In this document: positions 52,278 through 62,100 of the stretch, in pieces
Position numbering within the stretch: position 1 is the first letter of the stretch
Layout: each line of letters begins with the position of its first letter
DNA from: Oscillospiraceae bacterium
Lineage (GTDB): Bacteria > Bacillota > Clostridia > Oscillospirales > Ruminococcaceae
Reading direction: 5' to 3'
NCBI GenBank assembly: GCA_017483465.1
Contig: JAFUWN010000016.1
Location: forward strand, 1 to 64,000
DNA: 64,000 bases
Made by a program: the position numbers and the translations under genes
The notes under the pieces: model-generated
Database searches by the model: none
The model's input: only the letters and a program-made list of their open reading frames with translations
Told to the model about the DNA's origin: nothing

Positions 52278-53825
52278 TTATGATAAAGAATCTGTTTCTG
52301 TAGATTCTGCTGTTTTTTCCGGTTCGGAAGTTTTTTCTGATACAGTTTCCTGTTCCGGTTCAGCATAAGCAGCCAGTCCTTTTTTCTTTCTGTTTTCAAC
52401 AATCAGAGCCAGAATGAATGAGCTACCAAAATATGCTACAAACATCAGAGCTTCCAGAATCAGCAGCGGTACCATTGCTGCTTTGATAATGCTCTTGGTA
52501 GTTGCCAGTGCAGAGGTAGTTGCCGGTACAAGAATGCTGTAAGCATTGGAAAGATATACGGTTTCATAATATTCATTTGCCGTATCATTGACTTCTTTCA
52601 GCAGCTTGCTGACCTTTTTGCTTAATGTTTCAAGGTCTGCTTCTACTTTTTCTACCTTGGTGTTATTGGCAGCACTTTTGCCGTTCAGTTCAGAAACTCT
52701 CTTCTGATACTGATCAATTCTCTGAGAATACGTAGAGACAGCTTTCTGAGCATTGATTTTTCTGGTGATCAGATTGTCATAAGCAACGGAAGCCTGGGTA
52801 TATTGTGAAGTATCCTGATTATCTCCATAAATAATAATCGTATCTTTTTCATATTTTTCAATTGCATCTGTGACAACTTTGAGTTCATCTTCAGAGATTT
52901 TTTTATCACGTTCCAGATTTTCAATTCTGTAATTATAATAAGCAAGCAGTGTGGCCTTGTCTTTGGTAACCGTATTGACTGTGACATAAGATGAAATCAC
53001 ATCAAGATCTACTTCTCTGATTGTAGAAATAGACTTGGACAGGTCAGAAAATGTATAGCCTGTCGCATTAGAACGGAAACGTGTGGTATCTTCACTGGAA
53101 AGGTTATTGACATACTCCTGAAGCGTAGAAAGGGTAGAATCAAACACATCAATCGCCTGTGCATAGTCATATTCTGTATAATCCAAAGCTGTGACGGCAC
53201 TTCCCAGAGCCTGATTGAATCCATAAGTTTCAAAAAAATATTCTGAATAGCATGTGAGTATTGTATTAAATAAATCTACAGCCTGCTGCCCTTGAAATCC
53301 GCTCTTGGAATAATTGAATGTTACTTTGAACTGTGTCGGGTTCACTGATACTTCCAGCATTTTTTCACCAGCATTCAGATTTCCCTGTTCATAAATGCTC
53401 TTGTACATAGTAATTTTATCCTGTGCATCAGAAGGTACAATACCTTCTACAGAAATTCCCTGACGGATAGCCTCCAGCTGTGTCAGATCCTGCCCCAGAG
53501 AAGTAAGAGCTTTTTCAATTACGGCAGGATTTTTAATAGAATAGGGATCAAATGTACTGCCGTCCGGTGCCTTGCCTTTTTCAATGCCGTCATAATTAAA
53601 GCTGACAAGTGCAGAAAGATTCTTGTGCTGATCAGAAGAAAATATTGCATAGCCGACAGGCACAAGAACACCGACTATAATCGCAGCCACCAGCCATATA
53701 AGCAAAAACCGCTTCAGCTGTCTGATAATACCGGAAAAAGAAATAATGATTTCGTTTTCATTTTCGTTTTCATTTTCCAGTTTGACATTCAGATAATGCT
53801 GCCGGCCTTTTTCATCATTCATCAT
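52278..53825 (-). CDS. Wzz/capsule chain-length-type membrane protein
   Basis: 515 residues. Two membrane helices (about 36-60 and 450-475) frame a large extracytoplasmic, mostly coiled-coil region, the topology of polysaccharide co-polymerases (Wzz, CpsC). No tyrosine-kinase domain is attached. The N-terminus has an Asn-Glu repeat (ENENENENE, about 18-26) coded by a 12-bp repeat; the C-terminus is Ser/Thr/Glu-rich. It lies 90 bp after the sugar transferase gene on the same strand. The assignment is by topology and context. Confidence 0.72.
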   Translation of the reverse strand: MMNDEKGRQHYLNVKLENENENENEIIISFSGIIRQLKRFLLIWLVAAIIVGVLVPVGYAIFSSDQHKNLSALVSFNYDGIEKGKAPDGSTFDPYSIKNPAVIEKALTSLGQDLTQLEAIRQGISVEGIVPSDAQDKITMYKSIYEQGNLNAGEKMLEVSVNPTQFKVTFNYSKSGFQGQQAVDLFNTILTCYSEYFFETYGFNQALGSAVTALDYTEYDYAQAIDVFDSTLSTLQEYVNNLSSEDTTRFRSNATGYTFSDLSKSISTIREVDLDVISSYVTVNTVTKDKATLLAYYNYRIENLERDKKISEDELKVVTDAIEKYEKDTIIIYGDNQDTSQYTQASVAYDNLITRKINAQKAVSTYSQRIDQYQKRVSELNGKSAANNTKVEKVEADLETLSKKVSKLLKEVNDTANEYYETVYLSNAYSILVPATTSALATTKSIIKAAMVPLLILEALMFVAYFGSSFILALIVENRKKKGLAAYAEPEQETVSEKTSEPEKTAESTETDSLS

Positions 53826-53915
53826 ACATATACACCCTTATCGTTTTATTATATTATATTTTTTCAAAAAGCAAAGCACTTCACAACTGGAGTGCCCGCT
53901 TGCTTTCAAACTAAA

Positions 53916-54650
53916 TTAGCAATTCTTTCCGCTGAATACATGCACAATTGTCTTCAATACAATCTTGACATCTGTCAGGAGTGAACGTTCTTTTATGTAT
54001 TTGCGGTCAAGTGCAATCTGTTCAGCCAAAGAAAGGCTGTTTTTTCCGCCGATCTGCCAGTAGCAGGAAAGGCCGGGCATAACAGAAAGCCTGTCCGAAG
54101 GAAGATTTTCCTGCTCTGAAGGAATAAACGGTCTGGGGCCGATAATCGACATGTCCCCTTTCAGGATATTCAGGAGCTGGGGCAGTTCATCAATCGAAGT
54201 TTTCCGGATAATATTGCCGATTCTTGTAATTCTGGGATCTTTTTCGATTTTAAAATTTGCACCGGCACATTCATTTTTTTCCATCAGCTCTGCACGGCGT
54301 TTATCTGCATCCAGGTACATGCTGCGGAATTTATAAATTTTAAACGGTTTTCCGTCTTTGCCAATACGGGTCTGTGTATAAAACGGCGAGCCGAAATCAT
54401 CTATCACAATCAAAGCAGCTGTAACCAGCAGCACAGGAGAAAGAACAGCCAGTGCCGCTCCGGAACAAAAAACATCCCCGAATCTTTTGATTTTTTCATA
54501 AACGGGCTTTTCCAGCGGAAGGACAGAAGCTTCCAGTGCCATGCGTTCTTTCAGAAGCTTTGTATTGGTATGCATTTCAATGACTGGTGCAGGATGTCCT
54601 GCACGTGCCTCAGGATTTTCCTGATAAGCCAGATTCACTGTTTTGTTCAA
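53916..54650 (-). CDS. Initiating sugar (undecaprenyl-phosphate) transferase
   Basis: 244 residues of the bacterial sugar transferase family (PF02397). One hydrophobic hairpin (about 58-82) is followed by the catalytic part with KIYKFRSM, DPRITRIGNIIRKTSIDELPQ and GDMSIIGPRPF. It loads the first sugar phosphate onto undecaprenyl phosphate for an exopolysaccharide or glycan. The start is TTG at 54650 with AAGGGGGAG upstream. Only the Wzz-like gene follows, so other glycosyltransferases must be elsewhere. Confidence 0.93.
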   Translation of the reverse strand: MNKTVNLAYQENPEARAGHPAPVIEMHTNTKLLKERMALEASVLPLEKPVYEKIKRFGDVFCSGAALAVLSPVLLVTAALIVIDDFGSPFYTQTRIGKDGKPFKIYKFRSMYLDADKRRAELMEKNECAGANFKIEKDPRITRIGNIIRKTSIDELPQLLNILKGDMSIIGPRPFIPSEQENLPSDRLSVMPGLSCYWQIGGKNSLSLAEQIALDRKYIKERSLLTDVKIVLKTIVHVFSGKNC

Positions 54651-54802
54651 GATTAACTCCCCCTTATTGAGAAACTGTTTTCTGTGCAGAAAGCAATTGA
54701 AAACATTTTTATTTTTATGACACCAAGATCGCTGTTCTGTTTATTTCTGCCGGCTTTCCCCTCAAAAAGACAACAAAAACAAATACAATTCAGAACATCT
54801 CT

Positions 54803-54831
54803 ATTATACAGGATTCTCCGGAGCTTGTCAA
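54803..54831 (-). promoter_or_regulatory. Main promoter of the sugar transferase/Wzz-like genes
   Basis: TTGACA (54826-54831), 17-bp spacer, TATAAT (54803-54808): full consensus in both boxes. Confidence 0.9.
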
Positions 54832-55015
54832 TAGTTCACAAAGAGAAACTATCATTTTTGTAAATTTTTCATAAAGCAAAGGAGAAAAAATACAAAAAAA
54901 ACATAAAGCTTATCAAAATACATTTTGTATAATCAGACTTACTTATTTTCTGTACATTTTCTGAAAACAGACTATTCCAGAAATTTAAAATTACAATCTG
55001 TAATGTCATGTATTA

Positions 55016-55044
55016 ATCATAGCATAAAAAAAGCAACTTGTCAA
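55016..55044 (-). promoter_or_regulatory. Second, upstream leftward promoter inside the inverted repeat
   Basis: TTGACA (55039-55044), 17-bp spacer, TATGAT (55016-55021). The -35 box lies in one arm of the inverted repeat at 55036-55069. Confidence 0.6.
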
Positions 55045-55069
55045 GAATTTCGGTGCATTCTTGACAAGT
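55036..55069. terminator. Hairpin terminating the two-component operon, overlapping a promoter
   Basis: ACTTGTCAAGAAT (55036-55048) and ATTCTTGACAAGT (55057-55069) form a perfect 13-bp stem with an 8-base loop. On the minus strand it is followed by TTGC and seven T, so it should terminate the kinase mRNA. Both arms also contain TTGACA on opposite strands. Confidence 0.7.
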
Positions 55070-55111
55070 GTTATAGATATTTTTTATCATGTTAAAAAAT
55101 TTTGTGCATTA

Positions 55112-57046
55112 TTACAATATCATCAGAAATCTGATCCAAGCACCCTGCTCGCAGGTTACCTGAATTTTGATTTTGTGAATTTCCATAATGCTTTTTGCAA
55201 TCGCAAGGCCGAGTCCATAGCCATTTTTTCCCTTGTTATTGCGGGCTTTGTCACCACGATAAAAACGCTCGAAAATTTTATCTGTTTCTTCCTGTGAAAT
55301 TTCGCAGCCGGTATTATAGAATTCCAGAATCCGGTTATCGCCTCTGCGGATGAGGGAGATTTTGATTGTACCGTGTTCATTGGAATATTTCATTGCATTA
55401 TCAATGAAAATAGCGGCTAACTGCCGGATATGCTGTTCACTGCCGGTATACATGACATCCGGCTGAATATCAATTTCCAGATTTTTCTGTTTCTCGAACG
55501 CCTGGCTCTCGAAAGGCAGAGCCGTTGCTTCGATTGCCGTGCTGAGATTGAATTCTTCAAAACTATATTCCTGTGTAGCATTATCCATTCTGGCAAGGCG
55601 GAGCAGATCACCGACAAGCTGATTCATACGGCCGGTCTGTTCCTGAATATAGCCGAGCCATTTGTTTTCTCCGATTTCATCCTGAAGAATATCCACATTG
55701 GCAGTCAGGACGGCAATCGGGGTTTTCAATTCATGACTGGCATCGGAAACGAATTGTTTCTGACGTTCCATTGCGGTTCTGACAGGCTGGATAATCCAGC
55801 GTGAGAAGAAAATCAGGAATACGAACAGAATCAGAAGAACAACAATGCCTGCAATGATTGTTGTCCGGAAGAGATTATTCAGCAAGCCCTGATCGGAAGT
55901 CTTGTCCGTCACGACCAGAAGTGTGCCGTAATCTTTTTCGGCTTTATAATACTGTAACCAGCCGTACATGCCCTGCTGTTTTCCGGTGCTCAGGATTGCA
56001 GAGAGAATTTCTTCGGCCTGTTCTTCTGTATAATTTTCCGTATTGCGAAGCCCCAGAAAATTACCATCAGCATCGGCCATGAGAGCGAAATGATCGAGAA
56101 TAATATTAAATTTCCATTTATTCGGCCGCATTTCCATATGAAAATCATCGGGCGGCATCTGACCGTCATCGGGATTTTCCTCATCAGGTTTCCGGTTTGG
56201 TTTTGATTCTTTGGATTCCGGTACCGTTTCTGTCACGGTTGTAGTTTCTGTCAGTTCTGTTTCGGAAGGCTGTGTTTCTGTCAAAGTTGTTTCGGACTGA
56301 GATTCTGTGATTTCCGTTTCCGGCTCTGTTTCCGGGATTTCTTCCGGAGGCGGGGGAACTTCTTCCGGCGGAATTTCTTCCGGAGGCTGTACCGGTTCAG
56401 CAGCGACAGGAGCTTCTGTCACAGGCGGAGCAGGTGTTTCCGGCGGCAGAGTTTCAGGCTCATAGGGCTGTTCCGGCTCATAAGGCGGCTGAACATAGCC
56501 AGTATCCCACTGGCCTGTTTCCCATTCCCATTCTTCCCAGGGGGGAACATCCGGCCATTGATGTTCATCCGGTTTAGTATCGTCGTCATCATCATAATCA
56601 TCATCGTCAAATTCCGGCGGCTTGTCATCCTTGCGGCCACGGCCGCCCCATCGCCATTCTTCTTCCGGAATCCAGCCCAGCGGAGCAATATTTTCAGCCT
56701 GTATTTCCGCAGCTGTGAGAGTTTCCGGTTCGGTTGCCGGTTCTGTCATGAACATATCCGGCGGCGGCATATTATTATCATCCGGAGGAGGAATATCCTC
56801 CATCGGCCTGTCATCATTGAGTGTATTATATCTGTCACTTTCGGCAATTTTGATCAGCAGTTCCATAGACTGCGACTGGCTGACCGTTTTCATAATCACA
56901 TTGATAGCCGTCAGCATAATCATGAAGACTAAGATTAAAATTCCCATTGCCGTAGCAACAAATTTAATCTGCATGGCTTTGATGACATCCGGTTTCAGGA
57001 GCGACTGCATCCAGCGGGGGAGCTTTTCAAAAGGGAATTTTTTCAC
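55112..57046 (-). CDS. Sensor histidine kinase with large acidic/proline/Trp-rich ectodomain
   Basis: 644 residues. Membrane helices at about 27-51 and 394-415 enclose a 340-residue outer region. Residues about 80-305 are low complexity: Pro/Asp blocks, DDDDYDDDDD, a Trp/Glu/Pro block (about 125-185), Pro/Glu repeats and a Thr/Glu/Ser linker (about 238-280). A short folded domain (about 308-385) follows. Inside the cell are HisKA with H438 (SHELKTPI) and HATPase_c with N550 (DNAMKYS) and GYGLGLAIAK. It pairs with the response regulator 3 bp upstream. The start is GTG. The signal is unknown. Confidence 0.93.
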   Translation of the reverse strand: MKKFPFEKLPRWMQSLLKPDVIKAMQIKFVATAMGILILVFMIMLTAINVIMKTVSQSQSMELLIKIAESDRYNTLNDDRPMEDIPPPDDNNMPPPDMFMTEPATEPETLTAAEIQAENIAPLGWIPEEEWRWGGRGRKDDKPPEFDDDDYDDDDDTKPDEHQWPDVPPWEEWEWETGQWDTGYVQPPYEPEQPYEPETLPPETPAPPVTEAPVAAEPVQPPEEIPPEEVPPPPEEIPETEPETEITESQSETTLTETQPSETELTETTTVTETVPESKESKPNRKPDEENPDDGQMPPDDFHMEMRPNKWKFNIILDHFALMADADGNFLGLRNTENYTEEQAEEILSAILSTGKQQGMYGWLQYYKAEKDYGTLLVVTDKTSDQGLLNNLFRTTIIAGIVVLLILFVFLIFFSRWIIQPVRTAMERQKQFVSDASHELKTPIAVLTANVDILQDEIGENKWLGYIQEQTGRMNQLVGDLLRLARMDNATQEYSFEEFNLSTAIEATALPFESQAFEKQKNLEIDIQPDVMYTGSEQHIRQLAAIFIDNAMKYSNEHGTIKISLIRRGDNRILEFYNTGCEISQEETDKIFERFYRGDKARNNKGKNGYGLGLAIAKSIMEIHKIKIQVTCEQGAWIRFLMIL

Positions 57047-57049
57047 GCA

Positions 57050-57724
57050 TTAATCGCCGCCTTCCAGGAAATAGCCGACACCTCTTGCGGTCTTGATGGT
57101 TACATCTGAGCCGATTACATGCAGTTTTTTTCTTAAAAACGAAATATAGACTTCTACGTTATTATATTCCACATCACTTTCATAGCCCCATATTTTTTCG
57201 ATAAAGCGTTCTTTCGGGATGAGCTGTTTCGGATTTGCCATGAGCATTTCCATAATCTGATATTCTTTCAGACTTAATTTCACGAACTGTCCTTCACGGC
57301 TCAGGCTGAATGTACTTTTATTCAAAGCAACATCACCATAAGTAAATTCATCTGTGATGACCTCACCTTTTCTTCTGGTGAGAGCACGGACACGGGCGAG
57401 AAGTTCACCGCTGACAAAGGGTTTCGTCAGAAAATCATCTGCACCGCTGTCCAGACCGTTGATTTTATCTTCAATATCTGATTTGGCCGTCAGCAGGAGC
57501 ACAGGCGTAGAGATATGTTTTTTTCTGAGAATTCTCAGTACATCCAGGCCGTTCATTTTGGGCAGCATAATATCCAGTAAAATGCAGTCATACAGTCCGG
57601 TCATTGCATATTCGAGACCGTCTTCTCCATCATAGACAGCATCAACAGAATATTTATTTCTTTTCAGGATTTCGCTGAGAGCTTCAGCGAGAGCTTCTTC
57701 ATCTTCGACAACTAAAATTTTCAT
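57050..57724 (-). CDS. OmpR/PhoB-type response regulator
   Basis: 224 residues. The receiver domain has acidic residues ED (7-8), phospho-acceptor D51 and the conserved Lys in LTKPF. A winged-helix DNA-binding domain (about 128-222) ends VKTARGVGYFLE. It should be phosphorylated by the kinase encoded 3 bp downstream. GGAGGG precedes the ATG. Adjacent targets could include the polysaccharide genes, which is inference only. Confidence 0.96.
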   Translation of the reverse strand: MKILVVEDEEALAEALSEILKRNKYSVDAVYDGEDGLEYAMTGLYDCILLDIMLPKMNGLDVLRILRKKHISTPVLLLTAKSDIEDKINGLDSGADDFLTKPFVSGELLARVRALTRRKGEVITDEFTYGDVALNKSTFSLSREGQFVKLSLKEYQIMEMLMANPKQLIPKERFIEKIWGYESDVEYNNVEVYISFLRKKLHVIGSDVTIKTARGVGYFLEGGD

Positions 57725-57782
57725 AATACAAATCCCTCCTATACTGGTAATTTTATTTTATCAGTTTTTACTTAAAATAGGC

Positions 57783-57811
57783 TTGAAAAATTTTCAGGTT
57801 TATGCTATACT
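57783..57811 (+). promoter_or_regulatory. Probable promoter of spoVAC
   Basis: TTGAAA (57783-57788), 17-bp spacer, TATACT (57806-57811) with a TGC extended -10. A sigma-A-type promoter in front of a spore gene is unexpected. Confidence 0.6.
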
Positions 57812-57915
57812 ATATATTATCATAGCATATTTTTTCAAAAATAGCAAGAATTTTTTTCAAAAAAGCGGGCAGACTGTTTCTGAAATCATAATTCAGAACA
57901 GGAGCGATATTAATT

Positions 57916-58359
57916 ATGCAGGTTACACCGGAATTATATCAGGACATGCAGAAGCAGTCCGTTCCTCACTCGAATATAAAAACCAATGTACTGACAGCTT
58001 TTCTGACAGGCGGCATGATCTGTACCATCGGACAGATTCTGTTTTTTGCTTTTCAGAATCTGGGATTCAGTCAGGAACAGAGCATGGCATGGACATCAAT
58101 CACACTTGTATTTCTCAGTGCAATTCTGACGGGGTTCGGCATTTATGAAAAACTTGCCCGTCATGCCGGAGCAGGAACACTTGTTCCGATTACCGGCTTT
58201 GCCAATGCGATTGCTTCTTCTGCGATCGAATCCAAAACAGAGGGCTTTGTATTAGGCATAGGCACGAAAATTTTCACGATAGCAGGGCCTGTCATTCTTT
58301 ACGGAACGGCATTTTCTGTCATCTACGGACTGATTTATTATCTGATCTCTGTTTTTTAA
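57916..58359 (+). CDS. spoVAC: SpoVA family protein, SpoVAC-type
   Basis: 147 residues with four hydrophobic segments, and the SpoVAC-like TAFLTGGMICTIGQILFFAF and GAGTLVPITGFANAI. In spore formers SpoVA proteins move dipicolinic acid across the spore inner membrane; SpoVAC alone can act as a mechanosensitive channel. Here spoVAD and spoVAE are not adjacent, so it is a solo copy. AGGAG precedes the ATG. A histidine phosphatase follows 75 bp later. Confidence 0.88.
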   Translation: MQVTPELYQDMQKQSVPHSNIKTNVLTAFLTGGMICTIGQILFFAFQNLGFSQEQSMAWTSITLVFLSAILTGFGIYEKLARHAGAGTLVPITGFANAIASSAIESKTEGFVLGIGTKIFTIAGPVILYGTAFSVIYGLIYYLISVF

Positions 58360-58434
58360 TATTATGAGCCGGATTCCGGCTCTGTACATATTATATATAT
58401 TATATTTAAATAAATATATCGCAGGAGGTTATAC

Positions 58435-58968
58435 ATGAAAAAATTATACGTCACTCGTCACGGACTGACTGCATTCAATGCGGAAGAACGTGTCTGCGGT
58501 GCAACTGATCTTTCTCTGACGGAAACCGGTCTTCAGCAGGCTGAACAGATGGCTCAGAAAGCCGCCTCTTTCGGAGATATTGAAAGAATTATCGCTTCTC
58601 CCATGCTCCGGGCACAGCAGACCGCTCAGGCAGTTTCGAGAGCATTGCAGCTGCCGGTTGAGACAGATACCCGGCTTCGGGAATGGAATTACGGTTCATT
58701 TGAAGGCAAAAGCCGTCTGACTTCCGGTTTTCAGGAGTCGAAAGCCGAATTCGGTGTGAAAATGCCTGACGGCGGAGAATCTGTTTTTCAGGTGGTTTAT
58801 CGTGCTTACAGTCTGATTGAAGAATTAAAATCTACAGAGAAAAATACAATCTTAGTTTGTCACGGCGGTGTCGCCCGTGTCATCGACAGCTATTTTTATG
58901 ATATGACTGTAGACAGATTCATGCATTTCTTTATGGGAAACTGCGAAATCAAAGTCTATGAATTTTAA
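58435..58968 (+). CDS. Histidine phosphatase (phosphoglycerate mutase-like)
   Basis: 177 residues. The catalytic RHG motif is at residues 7-9 (VTRHGLTAFN), with the second His in LVCHGGVAR and conserved Arg in ASPMLRAQQT. The family includes cofactor-dependent phosphoglycerate mutases and phosphatases such as CobC and PhoE; the size and WNYGSFEGK fit a phosphatase. The substrate is unknown. AGGAGGT precedes the ATG. Confidence 0.9.
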   Translation: MKKLYVTRHGLTAFNAEERVCGATDLSLTETGLQQAEQMAQKAASFGDIERIIASPMLRAQQTAQAVSRALQLPVETDTRLREWNYGSFEGKSRLTSGFQESKAEFGVKMPDGGESVFQVVYRAYSLIEELKSTEKNTILVCHGGVARVIDSYFYDMTVDRFMHFFMGNCEIKVYEF

Positions 58969-58975
58969 ATTTCAG

Positions 58976-59006
58976 CCGTTCATGATCTGACATGAACGGT
59001 TTTCTT
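58976..59006 (+). terminator. Terminator after the histidine phosphatase gene
   Basis: CCGTTCATG and CATGAACGG pair around ATCTGA, followed by TTTTCTTTC. Confidence 0.85.
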
Positions 59007-59054
59007 TCTGCAATACCAGAATCAAATATGCAATAAACAGAATAAAAATTGCAA

Positions 59055-59083
59055 TTGCTTTTTATTTTCAAATATGATATTAT
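59055..59083 (+). promoter_or_regulatory. Probable promoter of the pectate lyase gene
   Basis: TTGCTT (59055-59060), 17-bp spacer, TATTAT (59078-59083). Weaker than the housekeeping promoters, consistent with regulation. No operator was recognised. Confidence 0.55.
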
Positions 59084-59150
59084 ATAAATAATGACATGAT
59101 TTGTTCATATTTATAGATTCAGAAATATTTTTCAAGGGGGAATATTAATC

Positions 59151-62100
59151 ATGCAGAAACCTGAAATTATGAAAAAATGCCTCAGCTTCCTGACAGCATC
59201 TGCCCTGAGCATGACAGCTTTATCCGGTCTGATCGTGACAACTCCGGAACTGGCTGCATCCGCTGCCGAAACCGGCTCACGCATTCTTGTTGATATTAAC
59301 AAGAATGACGGCAGAAAAGCTTCTTATTCCAAGACGGCCAATAACTGGATTGTTGACAGTACTTATACTTATACTATCAATGGCATTACCTGCAAGCTTT
59401 CCAGCGGCGGTTCCGGCTCTGTTGATCTGGTGAATAATAAAATTCTCCAGCTTCAGGATGTGGAAAAAACACCTACACTCACTATGGATGGTGCAAAAAT
59501 CAAAGACGGTTCCGGCAATCCGAGTCTGAAACTCGAACTTTCCGGATTATCCAACGGCACACACTCGATTAAGACAATTCATGCCTGTGCGGACAGAAAT
59601 GTCACTAACAGTTCTCTGACGGTCAAGATCAACGGTACGACTGTCGCAACCGGAGTCAAATGCCCGACATCTCCGGCTGACAGCAATGAAGCAGGTGTTG
59701 CCTATGGTACATTTACAGGCACTTCCGCTACGATCGAAATCATTGCTGAGGGGAACGGATCTTTAAATACACCCTGGCAGAATGGTTTTGAAATTGATGG
59801 TGCTGATCCGGTAAATTCTATCAGTAAAATTTATCCTGCCGATCAGGAAAAGCATTTTGTCAAAGAAAACGGTCTTTCCTGGACTGCCGGAAAAAATGCT
59901 GAAAGTCATAATGTCTATATCGGCACGGATTTTTCTGCTGTTCAGAAAGCAGATACCAATTCTCCGGAATTCAAGGGCAATGTGAAAGAATCCAAATTCG
60001 CTCTTGACGATTCTTATTCTTCCGTTCCGGTATACTACTGGCGTGTGGATGAAGTCAACAAAGACGGCAGTATCACACCCGGAGCAGTCTACAGCTTCCA
60101 GACAGCAAGACTCGCTTTCCCGACTGCTGAGGGCTACGGCCGCTACGCAAGAGGCGGCAGAGGCGGCTATGTCTATCATGTAACCAATCTGAATGATTCC
60201 GGAGAGGGTTCACTTCGCTATGGTGTCGAGAATCTGACCGGAGCAAGAACAATTGTATTCGATGTCGGCGGTATTATCGAATTACAAAGCAAGATGACAA
60301 TTCCGGAAGAGGGCGGAGATGTCTATATTGCCGGACAGACTGCCCCTGGCGATGGTATCACGCTGACAAAATGGGGCTTCGGTATGATCGGCTGTAATGA
60401 TGTCATTGTCCGTGATGTCCGTGTCCGTGTCGGTGACAGAGGATTATCCGGAGTGAATGACGTTTCCGATGGTATGGGTCTCTCAAGCTGTAATCATTGT
60501 ATTATTGACCACTGCTCGATCGCATGGGCAACTGATGAGGGCTTTTCTTCCAGAAGTGCAGCTAATGTCACAGTACAATGGAATATTATTGCTGAATCGC
60601 TGAATAACTCGATTCATTATAATGCCAATGACAGAACACAGACAGAGTGTCATGCCTTTGCCGGTTCGATCAGCGGTTTTACAGGTTCTTTCCATCATAA
60701 TTTACTGGTCAATAATACAGGCCGTAACTGGTCTATGGCCGGCGGTATGGAACAGGACGGCGTTACTTACGGCGGTCAGCTGGATATTTCCAATAACGTT
60801 GTTTATAACTGGCGTGACCGTACCACTGACGGCGGTGTCCGCAGACTGAATTTCGTCAATAACTATTATAAAGCCGGAGCTGTTTCCAATACCAGTCTGC
60901 ATGTTGTCTCTATCGACGGCAACGAACTCAATACCGGAGATATGCAGAAAATGTACGTTTCCGGCAATATCATGACCGATACGAGCGGTAAGCAGATTCT
61001 GAAAGCTTCCGATGATGCATGGGCTGCCGGAAAAGCAAAATCCGGTCAGAAAAATGCTACTGACAGCGATGTCAGAAGCAATTCTCCGTTCTTCGAGAAT
61101 TATATCAATCTCGAAACGGCTGAACAGGCTTATCAGTCTGTTACAAGTGCGAACGGTGCAGGTGCCCGCTTCCCTGCTTATGACTATCTTGATTCCCGTT
61201 ATCTGAAAGAAGTTACTACCGGAACTTATACTTATACCGGCTCGAAAGACGGTCTCAAAGGCATTATCGACAGTCAGAAAGATGTCGGCGGCTATCCGAC
61301 AAGTTCTAATTTCAAGGGCGGTACTGCAAAAACCGATACCGACCGTGACGGTATGCCTGATGAATGGGAAACTATGCACGGACTCAATCCGAATGATGCT
61401 TCTGACGGTGCAATTGTCAGTCTTTCCGCAGATGATTATACTAATTTAGAATTATATCTCAACGAACTGGCCGGAGATGATGTACAGTTCAACGGCAATG
61501 TTAAGACAATCGATGCATTTTCTCAGATCGAAGCGGAAGATTTCGATTTACAGGAAGGCATTAAAACTCAGGATTGTTCTGACACTGACGGCGGTCAGCA
61601 GGTTGCCTATGTCGAGAACGGTGATTATATCATGTTCAAGAATGTCGATTTCGCAGACGGTGCCAAGAGCTTTACTGCCCGGCTCGCCGGAAATGAGGCA
61701 AATCTTGAAGTTTATCTGGATAATCTGAATAATTCTCCTGTCGGAACGCTGAAATATACAGGAGCCGGAAACTGGAATGACTGGTCAGATGCTTCCTGCA
61801 ATATCCAGACAACGACCGGAAAGCATAATGTCTATATCAAATTCACCGGAGGCGAGGGCTATCTTGTGAATCTGAACTGGCTGACATTCGGAAAAGAGGC
61901 ACTCCCTGTCAACGGAAAATATTTCAATAATTTAGTAATTCAGGACACAGATCATTCCGGCGGCTGGACATATGCTGAAAATCTTGCAGTCGGCTCTCCG
62001 GTATTCGGCGACAGAACTTTCACATTCACAGAACTTCCTGAAACCGTACTCGGAGCAGAACAAATTTTAACTGCCTGCGATTCCAAGAATTATCTGACCG

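Larger units (their letters stand above)
54651..55111. other. 461-bp intergenic region with two leftward promoters
   Basis: No gene is seen. It holds the 5' leader (about 145 nt) of the sugar transferase gene, a strong promoter at 54803-54831, an upstream promoter at 55016-55044 and the inverted repeat at 55036-55069. The stretch 54840-55015 is AT-rich without a recognised motif. Confidence 0.6.

Noticed and set aside
53745..53785. Phase-variable repeat in the Wzz-like gene
   Set aside because: The repeat unit is 12 bp (a multiple of three), so length changes would not switch the frame. Length polymorphism is still possible.
58363..58384. Terminator between spoVAC and the histidine phosphatase gene
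   Set aside because: GAGCCGG/CCGGCTC forms a hairpin but no T run follows, so it is weak and the two genes may share a transcript.
60702..61379. Leftward ORF of 225 residues inside the pectate lyase
   Set aside because: Antisense shadow of a long gene with clear modules; no RBS or family match.
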